From the NCBI GenBank assembly GCA_001792895.1, contig MARA01000021.1, forward strand, positions 669,769 to 733,768: a stretch of DNA of 64,000 bases. The letters run 5' to 3'. Within the stretch, counting starts at the first letter, position 1. Every line of letters starts with the position of its first letter. This DNA comes from Lentinus brumalis. Taxonomy: Eukaryota > Basidiomycota > Agaricomycetes > Polyporales > Polyporaceae. Of this stretch, positions 34,533 through 46,224 are shown one piece after another. The position numbers and the translations under genes are program-made. The notes under the pieces are model-generated. The model was given only the letters and a program-made list of their open reading frames with translations. It had not been told where the DNA came from and made no database searches.

Positions 34533-35594
34533 CTACTTCCGTAGTCTGTCCCATAACCTCCGCAGCCATCCATCTTGCACCTTCAGCACCTCCTCCTCAA
34601 CGTGCATGGGCTTCACGAACCGATGCTGAATCCTCTCCCTCCACGCGACCTCCTGAGGACTCAATACCCACCTCTCCACGCCCTTCAACATACCTTTCTC
34701 CAGCGCGCGCAGCGCCAATGCCTCCCGCTTCCACAGACCTTCCGTCAGCACTGCGAGAGGGCCCACCCTATCCGGCCTCGAGAGCCCAAGATCACTCTCT
34801 AGCCGCTTCTCCTCCGATGCAGCTTTCTCCGAGTCCGTAATTGGTCGGCGACGCGTCATGCGATTAGCCATGACGACGTCTGTGAGCAGCCGGTCGCCGA
34901 CGATGATGAGCTCTTCGTCGCGTATGGGGCGTGGCAGGGACGCGAAGTACGCGCGAATGCTTTTGATGCACGAGTATGACGGTTTGAGGGAGGGATGCCG
35001 TAGTACGGGCGCGGACAGGTGATATGTCACGGACTCGGCCTAGGGAAAGCGTGACGATGAAGAAGGGGACACGAGGAAGAGTAGCAGACGAACTCACCTC
35101 AATCTCCCCAACGTCCATATGAGACCCCGCCGTGTTGCTCACGATGAGCACGTTCCCAGGCCCGAAGGTCTCCCTGCACTCCTTCCATGCTTCCTGTCCT
35201 GCGCATAAGCCTTTCCCTCCTCCGAATCATAACACTCCTTCTTCGCGACGCACCGTCAGTTCCGGCACGAGTCTGTCCTCATGAGGCACCGTCTAAATCC
35301 CCGTAAGTCATTCGCGCGTCCAAAAACGCGGAGCAACATAGGAAGTGACACGCACCAAGCAATTATCCTTGTCGAACACCGCCCCGCGATACCCTGCCCT
35401 ATACAACGCCTGGAAGTCGAGCTGGCGGATGTCTTCCTAACGCCGGGAGTCAGAATCTTTCCACTCAGTTGCTCGCCTCTCCCTCCGCCAATAGTTAACA
35501 GACACAGACCTCTGACGACGACACTCGGCACGACGAGCCGGGGGTTGATGAGTAGGTGCAAGGGCACGAGGATGCCCGGGACGTTCAAAGGCAT
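34533..35594 (-). CDS. GEP4: mitochondrial phosphatidylglycerophosphatase (GEP4)
   Basis: Exons 35594-35510, 35432-35356, 35292-35254, 35193-35098 and 35039-34533 total 804 bases, 267 residues. It begins MPLNVPGILVPLHLLINPRL and then DIRQLDFQALYRAGYRG. The HAD-phosphatase motif I is FDKDNCL (D49 and D51, nucleophile and acid/base), followed by motif II VSNTAGS (N87-S91) and the later VGDRLLTDVVMANRM, which supplies the Mg-binding Asp. This is the GEP4/YqeG family, which dephosphorylates phosphatidylglycerophosphate to phosphatidylglycerol in the cardiolipin pathway at the mitochondrial inner membrane. Exon 2 appears to use an AAG acceptor (GGAAG before ACATCC). The stop codon is 260 bp from the start of MDL1, so the intergenic region must contain both terminator and promoter. 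Confidence 0.9.
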
Positions 35595-36137
35595 CTGGCA
35601 GCTCCGAGGAGGAGGAAGAGGGAAAATAGAAGGATAAAGAGAAGGGAATGGTGCTCGGCCAGCGCGGACAGGAAGACGAAAGAGTGAAACCCACAGAGAG
35701 TCAGACTCAGAGACTCGCGAAGACACGGAGAGCACGGGTGTGACGCCATGTGACCTCGTCACATAGCGCATTTGGCAAGCTAGACGCCCCGGCTCCCGCA
35801 ACGTCCAACTCCGACAACATCCGACTCGGACTTGATCTTTGAACCAACCTGAAGAGGCCTTAGGCACTTTCCAGTACCTCACGCAATTGTTTAGCTTCTA
35901 AGCACCGCATACTGGCTTCATCGAATATCATGTACGTAACTAACCACTCTCTGTTCTTCTTTGAACGGGCCGATCAGAACGCCGAACTTGGTAAGCTAGA
36001 CGCTACCACGTCTCGATAGGCTACACTGATGGGTTGTACCACTGCGTTTCAATTCAGTCGCTCGCCGTACATATAAATTCAAAAGAGGTGCTCATATGCG
36101 CTTGCCAGACGCCTCTTGCATTGAGAGCCTGAGCCGA
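35595..36137. other. intergenic stretch
   Basis: Upstream of GEP4 and downstream of YCII-C. No gene recognised. Confidence 0.5.
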
Positions 36138-36762
36138 CTACTCCACTCTCGGTACAGCCACATATGCTGGAGTCACGGTAGTCTTCTCGTGATCCCACTG
36201 CGCACGGCAGACAATCAGTCCCTCCGAGCCACGCGAAAGAAAGCCGAGAATCGACGTACCACCTCACCCGAGTGCCAAAATGGATCCTTCTTTAGCGTCT
36301 CCCATGCCTGCTCTGCAGTGTCCGCCTGGACGATAAAGAACGAGCCCGAGATCTTAGTGAAGGCATCCGCGTCGGTAGAGTGTGCGGTCTGTGGGAGGAG
36401 ACCACCTGCTGCGACTGCGAGATCAAAGTACGTCAGCGTCCTACATCCGCCCTGCTTCTGTAAGAGAACCCAGGTATGCGGCGGAGTGAAATTGACAAAT
36501 TGCGCCGTGTGAGACATTCCTGTGTGAAACGCAGGCCAGAAGTGTAGGAATGCCGCAACATGGTCGACAGTGGATTTACAGCCGGATCGAGCGCGAATGA
36601 CAAGGAAGAGGAATGGCAGGAAAACGTACCGATGTATCCACTCTCTACAAGGGGTAAAGTGATTTCCAGGTGCCCCGCATTGTGCTTCGCACGTTGTGCG
36701 TTCGGGATGTCGAGGGCGTGGATATGGTAATAGTTCTTCTTCGGGGCTGGCGGGAGTGACAT
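36138..36762 (-). CDS. YCII-related domain protein, paralogue C
   Basis: Exons 36762-36630, 36414-36260 and 36197-36138 give 115 residues. It begins MSLPPAPKKNYYHIHALDIP, keeps NAQRAKHNAGH, then AAGGLLPQTAHSTDADAF, QADTAEQAWETLKKDPFW and a terminal WDHEKTTVTP block. Intron positions equal those of A and B; the first intron (215 bp) is slightly longer. The gene is the inverted duplicate of B. The segment after the conserved His pair (LEITLPLVESG) is the most diverged part. No frame damage, so it is probably expressed. Function is unknown, as for the other copies. Confidence 0.87.
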
Positions 36763-36832
36763 TGTTGGTTCGTAGTACGTAGCAGAGGACAGCTAGTGTT
36801 GGTGTCGATTCAACGCTGGTATCCATACGCAC

Positions 36833-36840
36833 TTATATAT
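36833..36840 (-). promoter_or_regulatory. TATA box of YCII gene C
   Basis: ATATATAA on the minus strand, 71 bp before the ATG. Confidence 0.5.
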
Positions 36841-37083
36841 GTACTTTGGACCCATCATGTCAACGGTGCCAAGGACCCCGTACCGCTGTGATGTTCTGTC
36901 GTCCAACTGTCGTCTGCTCCAGACTACGAGGGGATACGACGCATCCCATCGGGTTTCTCGTAATACACCGATCGGGAGCCAGTAACATTGGGGTTTAGAC
37001 ACTAAGTATCATACCGAGTTCCTACAATGAGCTAGACCAAAACTAGAGCAAGGACATCAGCCCACAGGCACATTGATCATTGG

Positions 37084-37092
37084 CTGAGTCAT
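37084..37092 (-). promoter_or_regulatory. TGACTCA element upstream of YCII gene C
   Basis: Minus strand TATGACTCAGCCAAT, about 328 bp before the ATG. Here the core is followed by a CCAAT box; genes A and B have the related TAAAT and CAAAT. Confidence 0.5.
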
Positions 37093-37165
37093 ACGCTTTC
37101 CTATATGTCCCGGTCGACCGGTAAATAATGTCTGTATTCACGGGCGTCGCCTTGACGCATGATGA

Positions 37166-38235
37166 CAAAGCAGTCGGGTCGACAGAGAATCGAGCATGTT
37201 CCTCTTGGTACATATTAGTAAGTCTGCCGGGTACTTATCTTCAAGGTATCGTCGTGCGGAGTCGGCGACGGTAAGTACTTAGTGGTGGAGCGCAAGGACT
37301 ACATAGATGTCGAGCGGGGAAGAGCACTACCAGACACGACCTCGAGGATGGTATGAGCCCGCATCGGAGCCGGGGAGGAGCCCATCCGACGTAGTATTCT
37401 ATGACCTCGACTTACATGAGTTGTTTGCGCCTTCGTCGCGCGATGCTCGTCGTAGATGAGGATGTGATGGTCGCATCTGGATTAGAGATCTGATAGCGGT
37501 CCGAGTAGCATGAGAAACCTCATCGAAGTGGAAATGCTATCCCACCTTTGCTGCACCACGCAGGAAGCGCACCGAGCTGGGGCTTGAGATCCTGTGCTCT
37601 ATCCTGCAAGCACGGGTAAGAGAAGGGTCGGGATCGCGGTGCACAATGGGAGTCCGCTAGAGTACCGTATCAGGCCGAATCCAGTGGATTCGTACGCAGC
37701 GAACCTAGTTGACACTTGAGGCGGGATGAGTTCAGAGGAGGCTGGTCCCGTCGCGCGATTGCGGCCTCCCTATCCAAAGAACACTGGTACTATCACATCG
37801 AGATGTCAGCTGAGGCGTCCAAAAAGTAGAATTTCCTCACAATGTCCTTGGGCTCAGAGCAGTCCTCATGAGCGTGCGGGTTATTTGAGGAGATGTTGAG
37901 TAAGTATACTTATGCCTGTCTCTCCGCCGCGCGTGCAAGATGGCATCATCGTCAATTTGACACTCGTTGTTGAGCTCACCGTGTTGTTCTCTACCTCCAC
38001 CCCGACGAGGTTTCGTCCGCAACGGCTACAACGGCGAACAAGGTGGTGTCGGCGATGGTAGAGAAGCAGACGCGGTATGCCGGGCGACTTATGCCGCAGC
38101 GTGGGAAATATTGACCCCATAACTCTCGATAAGTAAGTAACGATTTATGTACCTGGTCCACTCCTCTATCCTCCTCCTCTCACCGCCTCCCGCCCCCCTC
38201 ATCCTCTTCCAAGAGTGTATCCCGCGCGGACAATC
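37166..38235. other. 1.1 kb intergenic stretch
   Basis: Divergent promoter region between YCII-C and NMA1. No gene recognised. Confidence 0.5.
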
Positions 38236-39625
38236 ATGTCTGAAGAAATGAACGCTGCACCACCACCACCGACGACGGAGTTCACGAACCCGCCAAACTA
38301 CTCCTTCCCGACACACCGCCTCGCGCGCGTGCTCCGCAACCCGGAGAAGCAGCCCCTCGTTCTCGTCGCATGTGGCTCCTTCAGCCCGATAACCTACCTC
38401 CACCTCCGCATGTTTGAGATGGCCAAGGACTATGTCCGCCAGAACACCGACTACGAGATCGTCGGCGGCTACCTCAGCCCGGTGAGCGACCAGTACAAGA
38501 AGCCTGGCCTTGTCAGCGCACATCATCGGTGAGCATTATTCTCTATGCGCTGGGAATGCTCCCCGTTCGCCACTGCGTCTGTCGTGTTGCGTTTGTGGCG
38601 ACGCCGGGGGGAAACTCTGCTTTGGTGACCAGGTCACGTGAGCAATCTTGGGCTTCCGTACGTTTCTGTCAGCCTCTCGCAAGCCTCTCACACTTGGGCG
38701 AGGTGGCGAGGTCGGGAATCAACGGGGACCATGTGTTCCGTGGTCCCACAATTTCTGCGACGACTCTTCGTCGATGTTCTAAGCCGGGAAAGCTCAGGGT
38801 ATTCTGGGCAGTCCTTCCGCAGAAGTGACGTGATGGAAAGTTCGATTGGTTTGAGTTCAGAGCTAAAGCGCTAACCCTCCAGCTGGATGGTTGGAATGAC
38901 CGCCTTTGCCCGAAAGATGCAGAGTGTGGGCGCACTACCGCCGCGTACGCTCTCGCGGTGTGGTTTCCGCCATGCCCGTCCGAACCCTCGTGCTGCTCGT
39001 GCATTGTCTCATGACGACTCCACGCTGACCTCCCTCCCACAGAGTGAACATGTGCAACCTTGCGGCCGAGCAGACCTCTCAATGGCTTATGGTCGACCCC
39101 TGGGAAGCCTTCCAGTCGTACCAGCGCACGGCCGTCGTGCTCGACCACTTCGAGCACGAAATCAACACCCGCCGAGGCGGGATCGCGACTGCCGATGGCG
39201 GAGAGAAGAAACCCGCGCGCATCATGCTCCTCGCCGGGTCCGACCTCATCGCGACGATGAGTGAGCCCGGCGTGTGGTCCGAGCGCGACCTTGACCACAT
39301 CCTCGGTCGATACGGCGTGCTCATCATCGAGCGTGCGGGCGCGGACATGGACCAGGCGATCGACAGCCTCTCGCGCTGGCGCCACAACATCCACCTCATC
39401 CACCAGCTCGTCCAGAACGATGTCTCGTCGACGAAGATCCGCTTGTTCCTCCGCCGTGGCTTGAGCGTGCGCTACCTCCTTCCCGCGCCGGTCGTCGAGT
39501 ACATCGAGGAGCACGGGCTGTACACGGACGATAGTCTGAGCAAGAGCGCTGCGGCCGGCGCCGTTGCGGCCGAGAAAGAGAAGGGCAAGGAGAAGGAGGC
39601 GTCGACATCGACCGCGGCGTCATAG
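38236..39625 (+). CDS. NMA1: nicotinamide/nicotinate mononucleotide adenylyltransferase
   Basis: Exons 38236-38528 and 39043-39625 give 291 residues. The product transfers AMP from ATP to NMN or NaMN, the last common step of NAD synthesis, in nucleus and cytosol. It carries the nucleotidyltransferase motif GSFSPITYLH (G47-H56), then LRMFEMAKDYV and GGYLSPVSDQYKKPGL. Further on come MVDPWEAFQ, LLAGSDLIATM and the second nucleotide-binding motif SSTKIR, followed by YLLPAPVVEYIEEHGLY. The C-terminal tail is a Lys/Glu/Ala-rich low-complexity extension. The single intron of 514 bp interrupts the conserved HHR-VNMCNLA segment and is about ten times the local norm. The gene converges with nagA, 418 bp apart. 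Confidence 0.93.
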
Positions 39626-40043
39626 CCGTGGCGCCCATTCTCGTTCATCTGGAGCTTTCCGATCTATCCATCTATTCCCGAGGGTGTGTTGTACCTTGTG
39701 CTAGTAGTTACCCACGTTTCTTGTTGTCGTTTTTGCATCCTTCTTAGAGTCGGCAGCAGCCTGCCATGTCATGCCATGTATTCAAGGCTTACCATGAGGT
39801 ACCAAGTTTACAAGTACGAGCAGTCCTGTAACTGCGAAAGGACGTTCTGTATTGCTGCTATGTATATCCTACGTATACGGACTTCGTAATTCCAGTCTAT
39901 CTAATAACAACATGGTCAATCCGTGATTCCATCGAGTTGAGGCTGCTTCTAACACCGCCCAAGATACTTGATACAGCAAAACCAAGCCCTCCCCTATATA
40001 ACGCGTACATAGATCATTTACAACCGCCTCAAGTCGTGAAGGC

Positions 40044-42214
40044 CTAGTCAGCCTTCGTCCACACCTCACGCCCGCGAACCCAGGTGCTCAGCACCTTCCC
40101 CCTCCGGTCCAGCACGACCAGGTCCGCGTCCGCGCCCGGGCGGAGCGTGCCCTTGCGGTGCTCGATCCCGAGGCACTTCGCGGGGTTGTACGTCGCGCAG
40201 CGGATCGCCTCGCCGAGGGAGCACCCGGTGAAGCGCGAGAAGTTGCGCACGCACTTGTCGAGCGTGACGACGGACCCGGCGAGCGTGTCCGTGCCCTCGA
40301 GGTAGAGCTTGTCCCCGGACTTGACGAACCGCTTCCCGTCGCGCCACTCGTGCACGCCGTCCTTGAGGTGCGGGTCGAGGATCTTCATCGCGTCCGTGAT
40401 GAGCACGCAGCCCTCGGGGAAGGACGAGTACGCGAGCTGCAGAGCGCGGTCAGCACACGTCGTGCGACAGATGGGAGCGGGAGACTTACGCGGACGGAGT
40501 TGGGGTGAGAGTGGATGCCGTCGACGATGAGCTCGTAGAACGGCCGCTCGAACGCGAGGTCTGCGACTTTGCCTTTCTGCAGGTGGAGATCGTCAAGGTC
40601 GGTTTGTGCGCGCAGGACAGGGGTCAGCGGGGGCGTCTGGACGTCGTCGAACGCCTCCGATGTCGCCTGGGGGCCCTGTGCGGCCGCCGAGCGCCTCACA
40701 GTGGACGGCACGCGGTGGATCTTCGGGAACGTGGCCGAGACGGGCGAAGCGGGGTTTGAGGGGGAAGAGAGGTGCGGGGACGCGCCGAGTAGACCGATGA
40801 TGGACGGGTCGCGGTGGTGCAGCTGAGGCATGGCGTTGAAGAGGTGGGTGATGAGGCGTGCGCCGTTCTGGACGGCGGCAGTGGCGAGCCCGGTCGAGGC
40901 GATGCTGTGGCCGATGGAGAAGACGATGCCGCGGCGGGTGAGCTCCTCGATGGAGGACATCACACCGTCGACTTCAGGTGCCGCAGTGATCACGCGCACC
41001 CCGACGGTCTCGTCGTCCATGAGCCAGTCCTCGTTCACGGTGAGATTGTCGGCGCCGTATACCTCCTCGAAGGACTTGATGTCTTCCTTGGCAGTGAGAA
41101 GGAATTGAGGCTCGTGAGCGCCGCGCTTAGCGAACTGGATGAAGGGGCCCTCCGCGTGCCAGCCAAGGAGAGTCGCGGAAGTCGGGGAGTGGTATGGGCG
41201 CAGAAGGTGTAGGAGCTTCGGGTACAGCGACCGCTCCTGGGTCTGCAGAGAGAGTAGGGAAGTCAGCAACGTGTTTTGCTACGATCAGGATTGAATGGAG
41301 GAATAGCAAATTCAATAGCGTACGGGTACCCAGCAAGAGCTACGCAATCATAGCAACAGGAGACGACGCAGTAAATGTCAGAAGTCGGAGCCCTACACTA
41401 TGTTTTCTAAAAGTCATAACCGTTGTTGCGGCAGAAACCCTCACTTGACCAATGCGAGGTGACCGGTGGACGTGTAAGTGTAGCACAACCGGGTTCGCGC
41501 CAACGTAGAGTAGGTGCATTTATGCGTTGCATACTGCCTTGCGCGGGTGTAGATGCGCCTCCGAGACAGCGAGTTCGCACTCCCGAACGTACGAATGACG
41601 GGAGCGGGAAGACGGCAATGACGTCGCGCTCAGCACTGAACGATGACGACTAAGAAGGTGCATATATGCACTCTCCAGAAGGCATGCGCGAGACGAATCC
41701 GGATACGTACTCTGGCATGGCGTCGCCGCACAACGGAACTCCGAGCGGGGGATACTGAACTAAGTACTCACGATGATGGTGGGCAGGAGTCTCCGAACGC
41801 AAGTTTCAGTGAATTGCGCGTTGCGACGGACACAGAATTACTCACGATGTAACACCAGTCTCGACGATCTTCTCCGCTACACGGTGCAGGCCGGTGCGGT
41901 AGGTCTCGTCGTCGCCCTCGTAGACGGAGAAATCAAAGTTGTATGCGCCATTGATCTGGATGTCGAGGAAGCCAGGACTGATAACGACGCGTTACACGAC
42001 CGTCGCAGGCAACGAACGCACAGACTCACCTGAGGATGTTTCCTCCAAGATCAATGACTCTATCTGGCCTCTCCTTGCGGAGGAAAAAGGTCTTCTGCGA
42101 GTCGAGGACAACGCCGCGCCTCTCGTCGATCCAGAGGTCCTTCTCGACGAGTGCGCCGTCTTCCTGGGGAAGTAAGCAGTTCGTGAAGCAGATAAGGCCG
42201 TTGGGGGACGTCAT
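40044..42214 (-). CDS. nagA: N-acetylglucosamine-6-phosphate deacetylase
   Basis: Five exons: 42214-42030, 41977-41846, 41790-41772, 41242-40490 and 40436-40044; 1482 bases, 493 residues. The enzyme removes the acetyl group from GlcNAc-6-phosphate so that amino sugar from chitin can enter glycolysis. Motifs of the amidohydrolase TIM barrel: PGFLDIQINGAYNFDFS, LGWHAEGPF (metal-binding E143), GIVFSIGHS, LITHLFNAM, VDGIHSH and LITDAMKIL with the catalytic Asp, then LGIEHRKGTLRPGADADLVVLD. A 60-residue Ser/Pro-rich insertion lies between FNAM and DGIHSH. Exon 3 is only 19 nt (encoding LLPTII) and the following intron is 529 bp, so an automatic gene call would probably miss it. Confidence 0.93.
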
Positions 42215-42689
42215 GGTAGGTGTGTGGGTGCAGACTGGGTGTCAGGGCTCTTCTGGGCTGTCTTATATGTGCTCCGCCGACTCTCCGTGCTCCAGGCACT
42301 GGCTCCGGGACGAGTCGATGGGCCGTCGGCCGCTCTAAGATCATACAAGCTGCGTGGCAAGGACCGGAGACCATATGGCTCATGACTTATCTGGATCTCT
42401 GGCAGCATGCTCACGAACGTTCCACGCCGGCTTGCCGGGCCATGGGACACAGCGCTGATCGCCCCCCTCCACGTTCTGGACGGCCTGGGTAGTCATTGGC
42501 CTGAGCTTGAAGCCAGAAACGCCACGGAACCACGGAAAGAGTTGAAGAGGTTCCAACGAGAGAGAGACCAGACGATCAGCATTGTCGAGAAGAAGAGCGT
42601 GCACATCGTCGTAGACCTCGAGGTCACCGTCCCACGCGACAGGACCCCTGAATAAGCGCTAAGAACTTACATCCCGGCCGGCCTCATTT
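42215..42689. other. intergenic stretch upstream of nagA
   Basis: Short opposing frames only. Promoter region of nagA. Confidence 0.5.
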
Positions 42690-43100
42690 TGGCCATTTTT
42701 GGGGGTCCCCCGGAGGGCCGCTTTTTGGGGATCGGCGTATGAGTTGCCTCAAAATCGGCCATTTTTGGGGGTTCCCAGGATGTAAGTTTCGGGCGCCTTC
42801 CAGGCGCCTATCCGTTTTTGGGAGCTCTATAGCCCAACGTAACCTCGATGCTTCACGGCTGGGTATCTGAGCTGCCAAACGCACGAATTTAGGTACCTTA
42901 TGACCTGCTCGAGCCCATCGCGTCGACATTTCTGGTCACTGATGGGTCCGAGGAGGTACTTTTCGGGGGTTTGGGATGTTAGTCGGTCCGCTGAGGGTCA
43001 TTTTTGGGGGTGTAAGTCGGGCCTCCAAAACCCGCATTTTTGGGGATTGGGATGTAAGTTGGCGGGCCCTCCAGGCCCATTTTTGGGGGTTTCGTACTGC
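42690..43100. repeat. minisatellite with TTTTTGGGGG cores
   Basis: Repeated units of roughly 40-45 bp resemble GGGATGTAAGTTGGCGGGCC followed by CTCCAGGCCCATTTTTGGGGGTT. Clear cores lie near 42692, 42711, 42759, 42814, 42958, 42999, 43036 and 43078. They are interrupted by unrelated sequence at about 42825-42950. The guanine runs are regularly spaced. The array lies 3' of the gene at 43295. Confidence 0.7.
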
Positions 43101-45770
43101 AACAGGGAGTGCTCAGCTACAAACAATGTGATAGCCGATGATAGCCGCCTTGAGACCCCGGTCACTCCTCACACCTCCTCTCGTTAATCCCATCCCTTAC
43201 AACATGTAATCAACACATTTCTTACCGGCTTATTATAATCGTATCAACATCAGCCACATACTATATGCACCACACTGAGTATGCGCTACTATTGCTAGCG
43301 TTCTTGTACAAAGAAGTCCCTCACAAACTGTACGCTACGTTCGCTCACTTGCCGATTCAATTTCCTGGCCTGCTTGTGTGACTTCAACGAGTCTTTCCAG
43401 GCACTGTAGTTCTTCGGCCCTGCCTTCCCACTCTGAATCGCTGCAAGGCGCGTCCCGAACCATTCCTCATTCCACGGAGTCCATATTCCCGACCACATAC
43501 CCGACGCCTTCCAAACCGTGTGCGGTGGCCACCAGGATAGATTTGCGGTCTGTGTACCAGAGCCTAAGCAACTGTCAGCGTGAGGCAAATATGGTGTCCA
43601 GCACCGGCGTGCGCACCTGTATATACCGTGTAAACCCCACAAATTGTATCCAGCTCCCACATAGAAAGGCTGTCATCGAACCACCGCTCATCCTCTGTCG
43701 AGGCGACACAATCAAGTCCCGTCGCGGAAGGTCCATCGCATACTCCGTCGAAGAACCGCTCACGTAGATCCTCGTCCGCGCCAACGGCCTCCAACACAAG
43801 CCGCCAGACGATGCCCCCTTTCAAGAACGCCGCACGCACCCGCGGGCGGTGCAGCAACTCTCCTACCCGCGCCGTGTATGTCCGGTAATCGTCTGCGCCA
43901 GCCGTGTACGCTGATGGTATTGAGCCTGGAATGTATCTTGACGGTCGATCTGCGGAGGACCACGTCGAAACTGCACGGTTCTTGATGACAGTATTGAAAG
44001 GTACACCGCACAGGATGAGGTGCCGGGCAGCATCCTGACTCGTCTCAAGATTGGGATGACGAACGAGGAAGAGGCCCGCGCACGCGTTGGTGCACAGTAT
44101 CCATGCCTGGTCAATGGGATCCTTGGCATATTGCACAACAAACTTCCAGGCCGTCCCATCGCCGTCTTCAGCGTCGTATGCATGCACACTGATACGGCGA
44201 CGGATGCGCATCGCTTCCGCGCATAGGGAGTGTGGTGAGTTGACGGACAGGTCGCCTGTCGCAGTCAGGATGCGAGCATCGGGATCCTCCTGAAGCATCG
44301 CCCAGATCCAAGCAGCCATTGAACGACGCATCCCGGGGTCGGAGGGCACGTCCTTCTCCATTATTCCGAGGATTCTGTGCACGTCCTTGATGAACATCTC
44401 ACAAGGAACGGTGGAGAAGTCCTCCGCGCTTGGGCGCACACCATACCACATATCCACAAAGCCTTCCACGAACAAGACTTCAACCCCACGTGCCGTGCAT
44501 GTCGAAGGGTAGAGAGCTTGAACATCTTCACGCAGGGCCAGCTCGGCGTCCGTACGGGTGACCTTGGACAGTGCTTTGTGTGCTTCCGGTGTTGCGGCAA
44601 GCTCCAACGCATGATCAATTGGCGTGCATACATTGGTGTCCCCGCCGGCCTCGGGAGTGAGCAGATCAGCTTGGTTCACAGATGCCGGAAACCACAGATC
44701 CCATTCGTTGAAGAACAAGTTGTATCGGCGGTACTCCTGCGGGTGGACTTTGAATAGATTCGGAACTGCGCTTGGTGGTACGGCCAGCCTGTAGTCTTGC
44801 TCATGCCACTTCAGCGGGGCCTCTGGGTAGATGTTGCCAGCTCGTGTCCATATGTAGACTCGTGTGCGACGATCAGGGAGAGGGCTTTCCGTCACATGCT
44901 TCTCGCGAGCGGTCCGCAAGGCCATGCCGTCGGGTTTCTCCCGCAGACGCAGAGACTGCTGAGATCTCTCTCTCCGCGCGAAGAATTGAGCGCGTGTTTC
45001 TCCGGGGTACTGGAACGGACCAAACGGGGGAGTCGTCAGATTTCCTGCTGGGTCTGGATGGTCGCGCGATATCGCATCCCTGTAGAGGTGAAATACGAGC
45101 GTCCCAGATGGATGCTTGCGTGCACATGCTAGATCTGTGAGTGTCGGCATGAGATCGCGCAGGTTGGGAAACTGCTGCCATGCACGCATGAGGATCGATT
45201 CAGCGTCGTCACCACCCCAGTAGAAATACAACGGCACGCGGGCTGCACGGAGTGTTGGAACTAATGTGGGCCACGGGCATGCAGACAGATCGATACCGGC
45301 CCCTACCCTCGTCCCGACGGCGAAATCTGTTACAGCAGAGCGTCGCAGCGTATCAGCCCAGCTGATGGGAACATTCCTGTCGACCAGGAATCGGTACCAT
45401 GCAGGCACTGTATCCCGCTCGGGCGGGTGCGCCGTTTGCCAGACGGCCACTGCCAATGAGCATCGAGCAACGAGGAACTTGAAAGCAACGTGAGCGCGCC
45501 GGGCTGCTCGAGTCGCCCGATATTCCGAGCCGAACATCCCGCGGTATCCGCAGTCACTCGGGGTCTCCCAACTCTCTATGTTGCGGATGGCTTGTGATTC
45601 GGGAGAGTGTAGAGCCTCCAAGAGTATGTCCGAAATGTATGAGAGGCCTTTCTCGAGGCGTGCCCATGAATTTCTAACATCGTCTTGCAGTGCCCATCCT
45701 GAGGCATAGTGGTGTGCTCGGAGGGATGACTCGTGCACGGAGACACGGGAGAGAAGCGCGTCGTCCAGAG

Positions 45771-45778
45771 GTGTTGTT
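45771..45778. repeat. target-site duplication, left
   Basis: GTGTTGTT, identical to 50274-50281; an 8 bp duplication is characteristic of hAT insertion. Confidence 0.92.
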
Positions 45779-45794
45779 TAGTGATGTAGGGTTC

Positions 45795-45985
45795 GGTCCT
45801 AGGACCGGTCGAGGACCGCAAAATGACCGCAACCTAACCGCTGGAAACCGGACCCGAACCGCCATGATATCGGTCAGGTTTGCGGTCAAGGTTCGGTTCT
45901 ATGCTGCCAGCTGAGGGAGATGACCGGTTGCAACTGGTCAGAACCGGTCATCCGATGACCGGTCCTGACCGGTCATCGGCACACA
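45795..45985. promoter_or_regulatory. left subterminal ACCGGTC motif cluster
   Basis: At least five copies of ACCGGTC or GACCGGT in both orientations inside the left end of the hAT element. Confidence 0.7.
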
Positions 45986-46224
45986 CGGGCTTGGAGGACG
46001 CGCCGGAGGGTGCGAGTCCGGGCCTGATCAGTACATAGGATGTCCTACAGAAGACTATGCAAGCATGTTACAAAGTATGATGTACTAATGCATTCGGGGG
46101 TGTCCTGCATTCATCGGACAATTCACAAGCACCCAATACTTATCGCGCACACGCGTACAATCCCTCGACCCGTGCCTCCCTTCTGACCTTCTCGTGCTTC
46201 TACTTCTTCGGACGGGCCATCGCC

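Larger units (their letters stand above)
36138..37165 (-). repeat. inverted copy of the YCII-B segment
   Basis: Reverse-complement match to 29336-30360 over the YCII-C gene and about 400 bp upstream of it. See the entry for the other copy. Confidence 0.75.
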
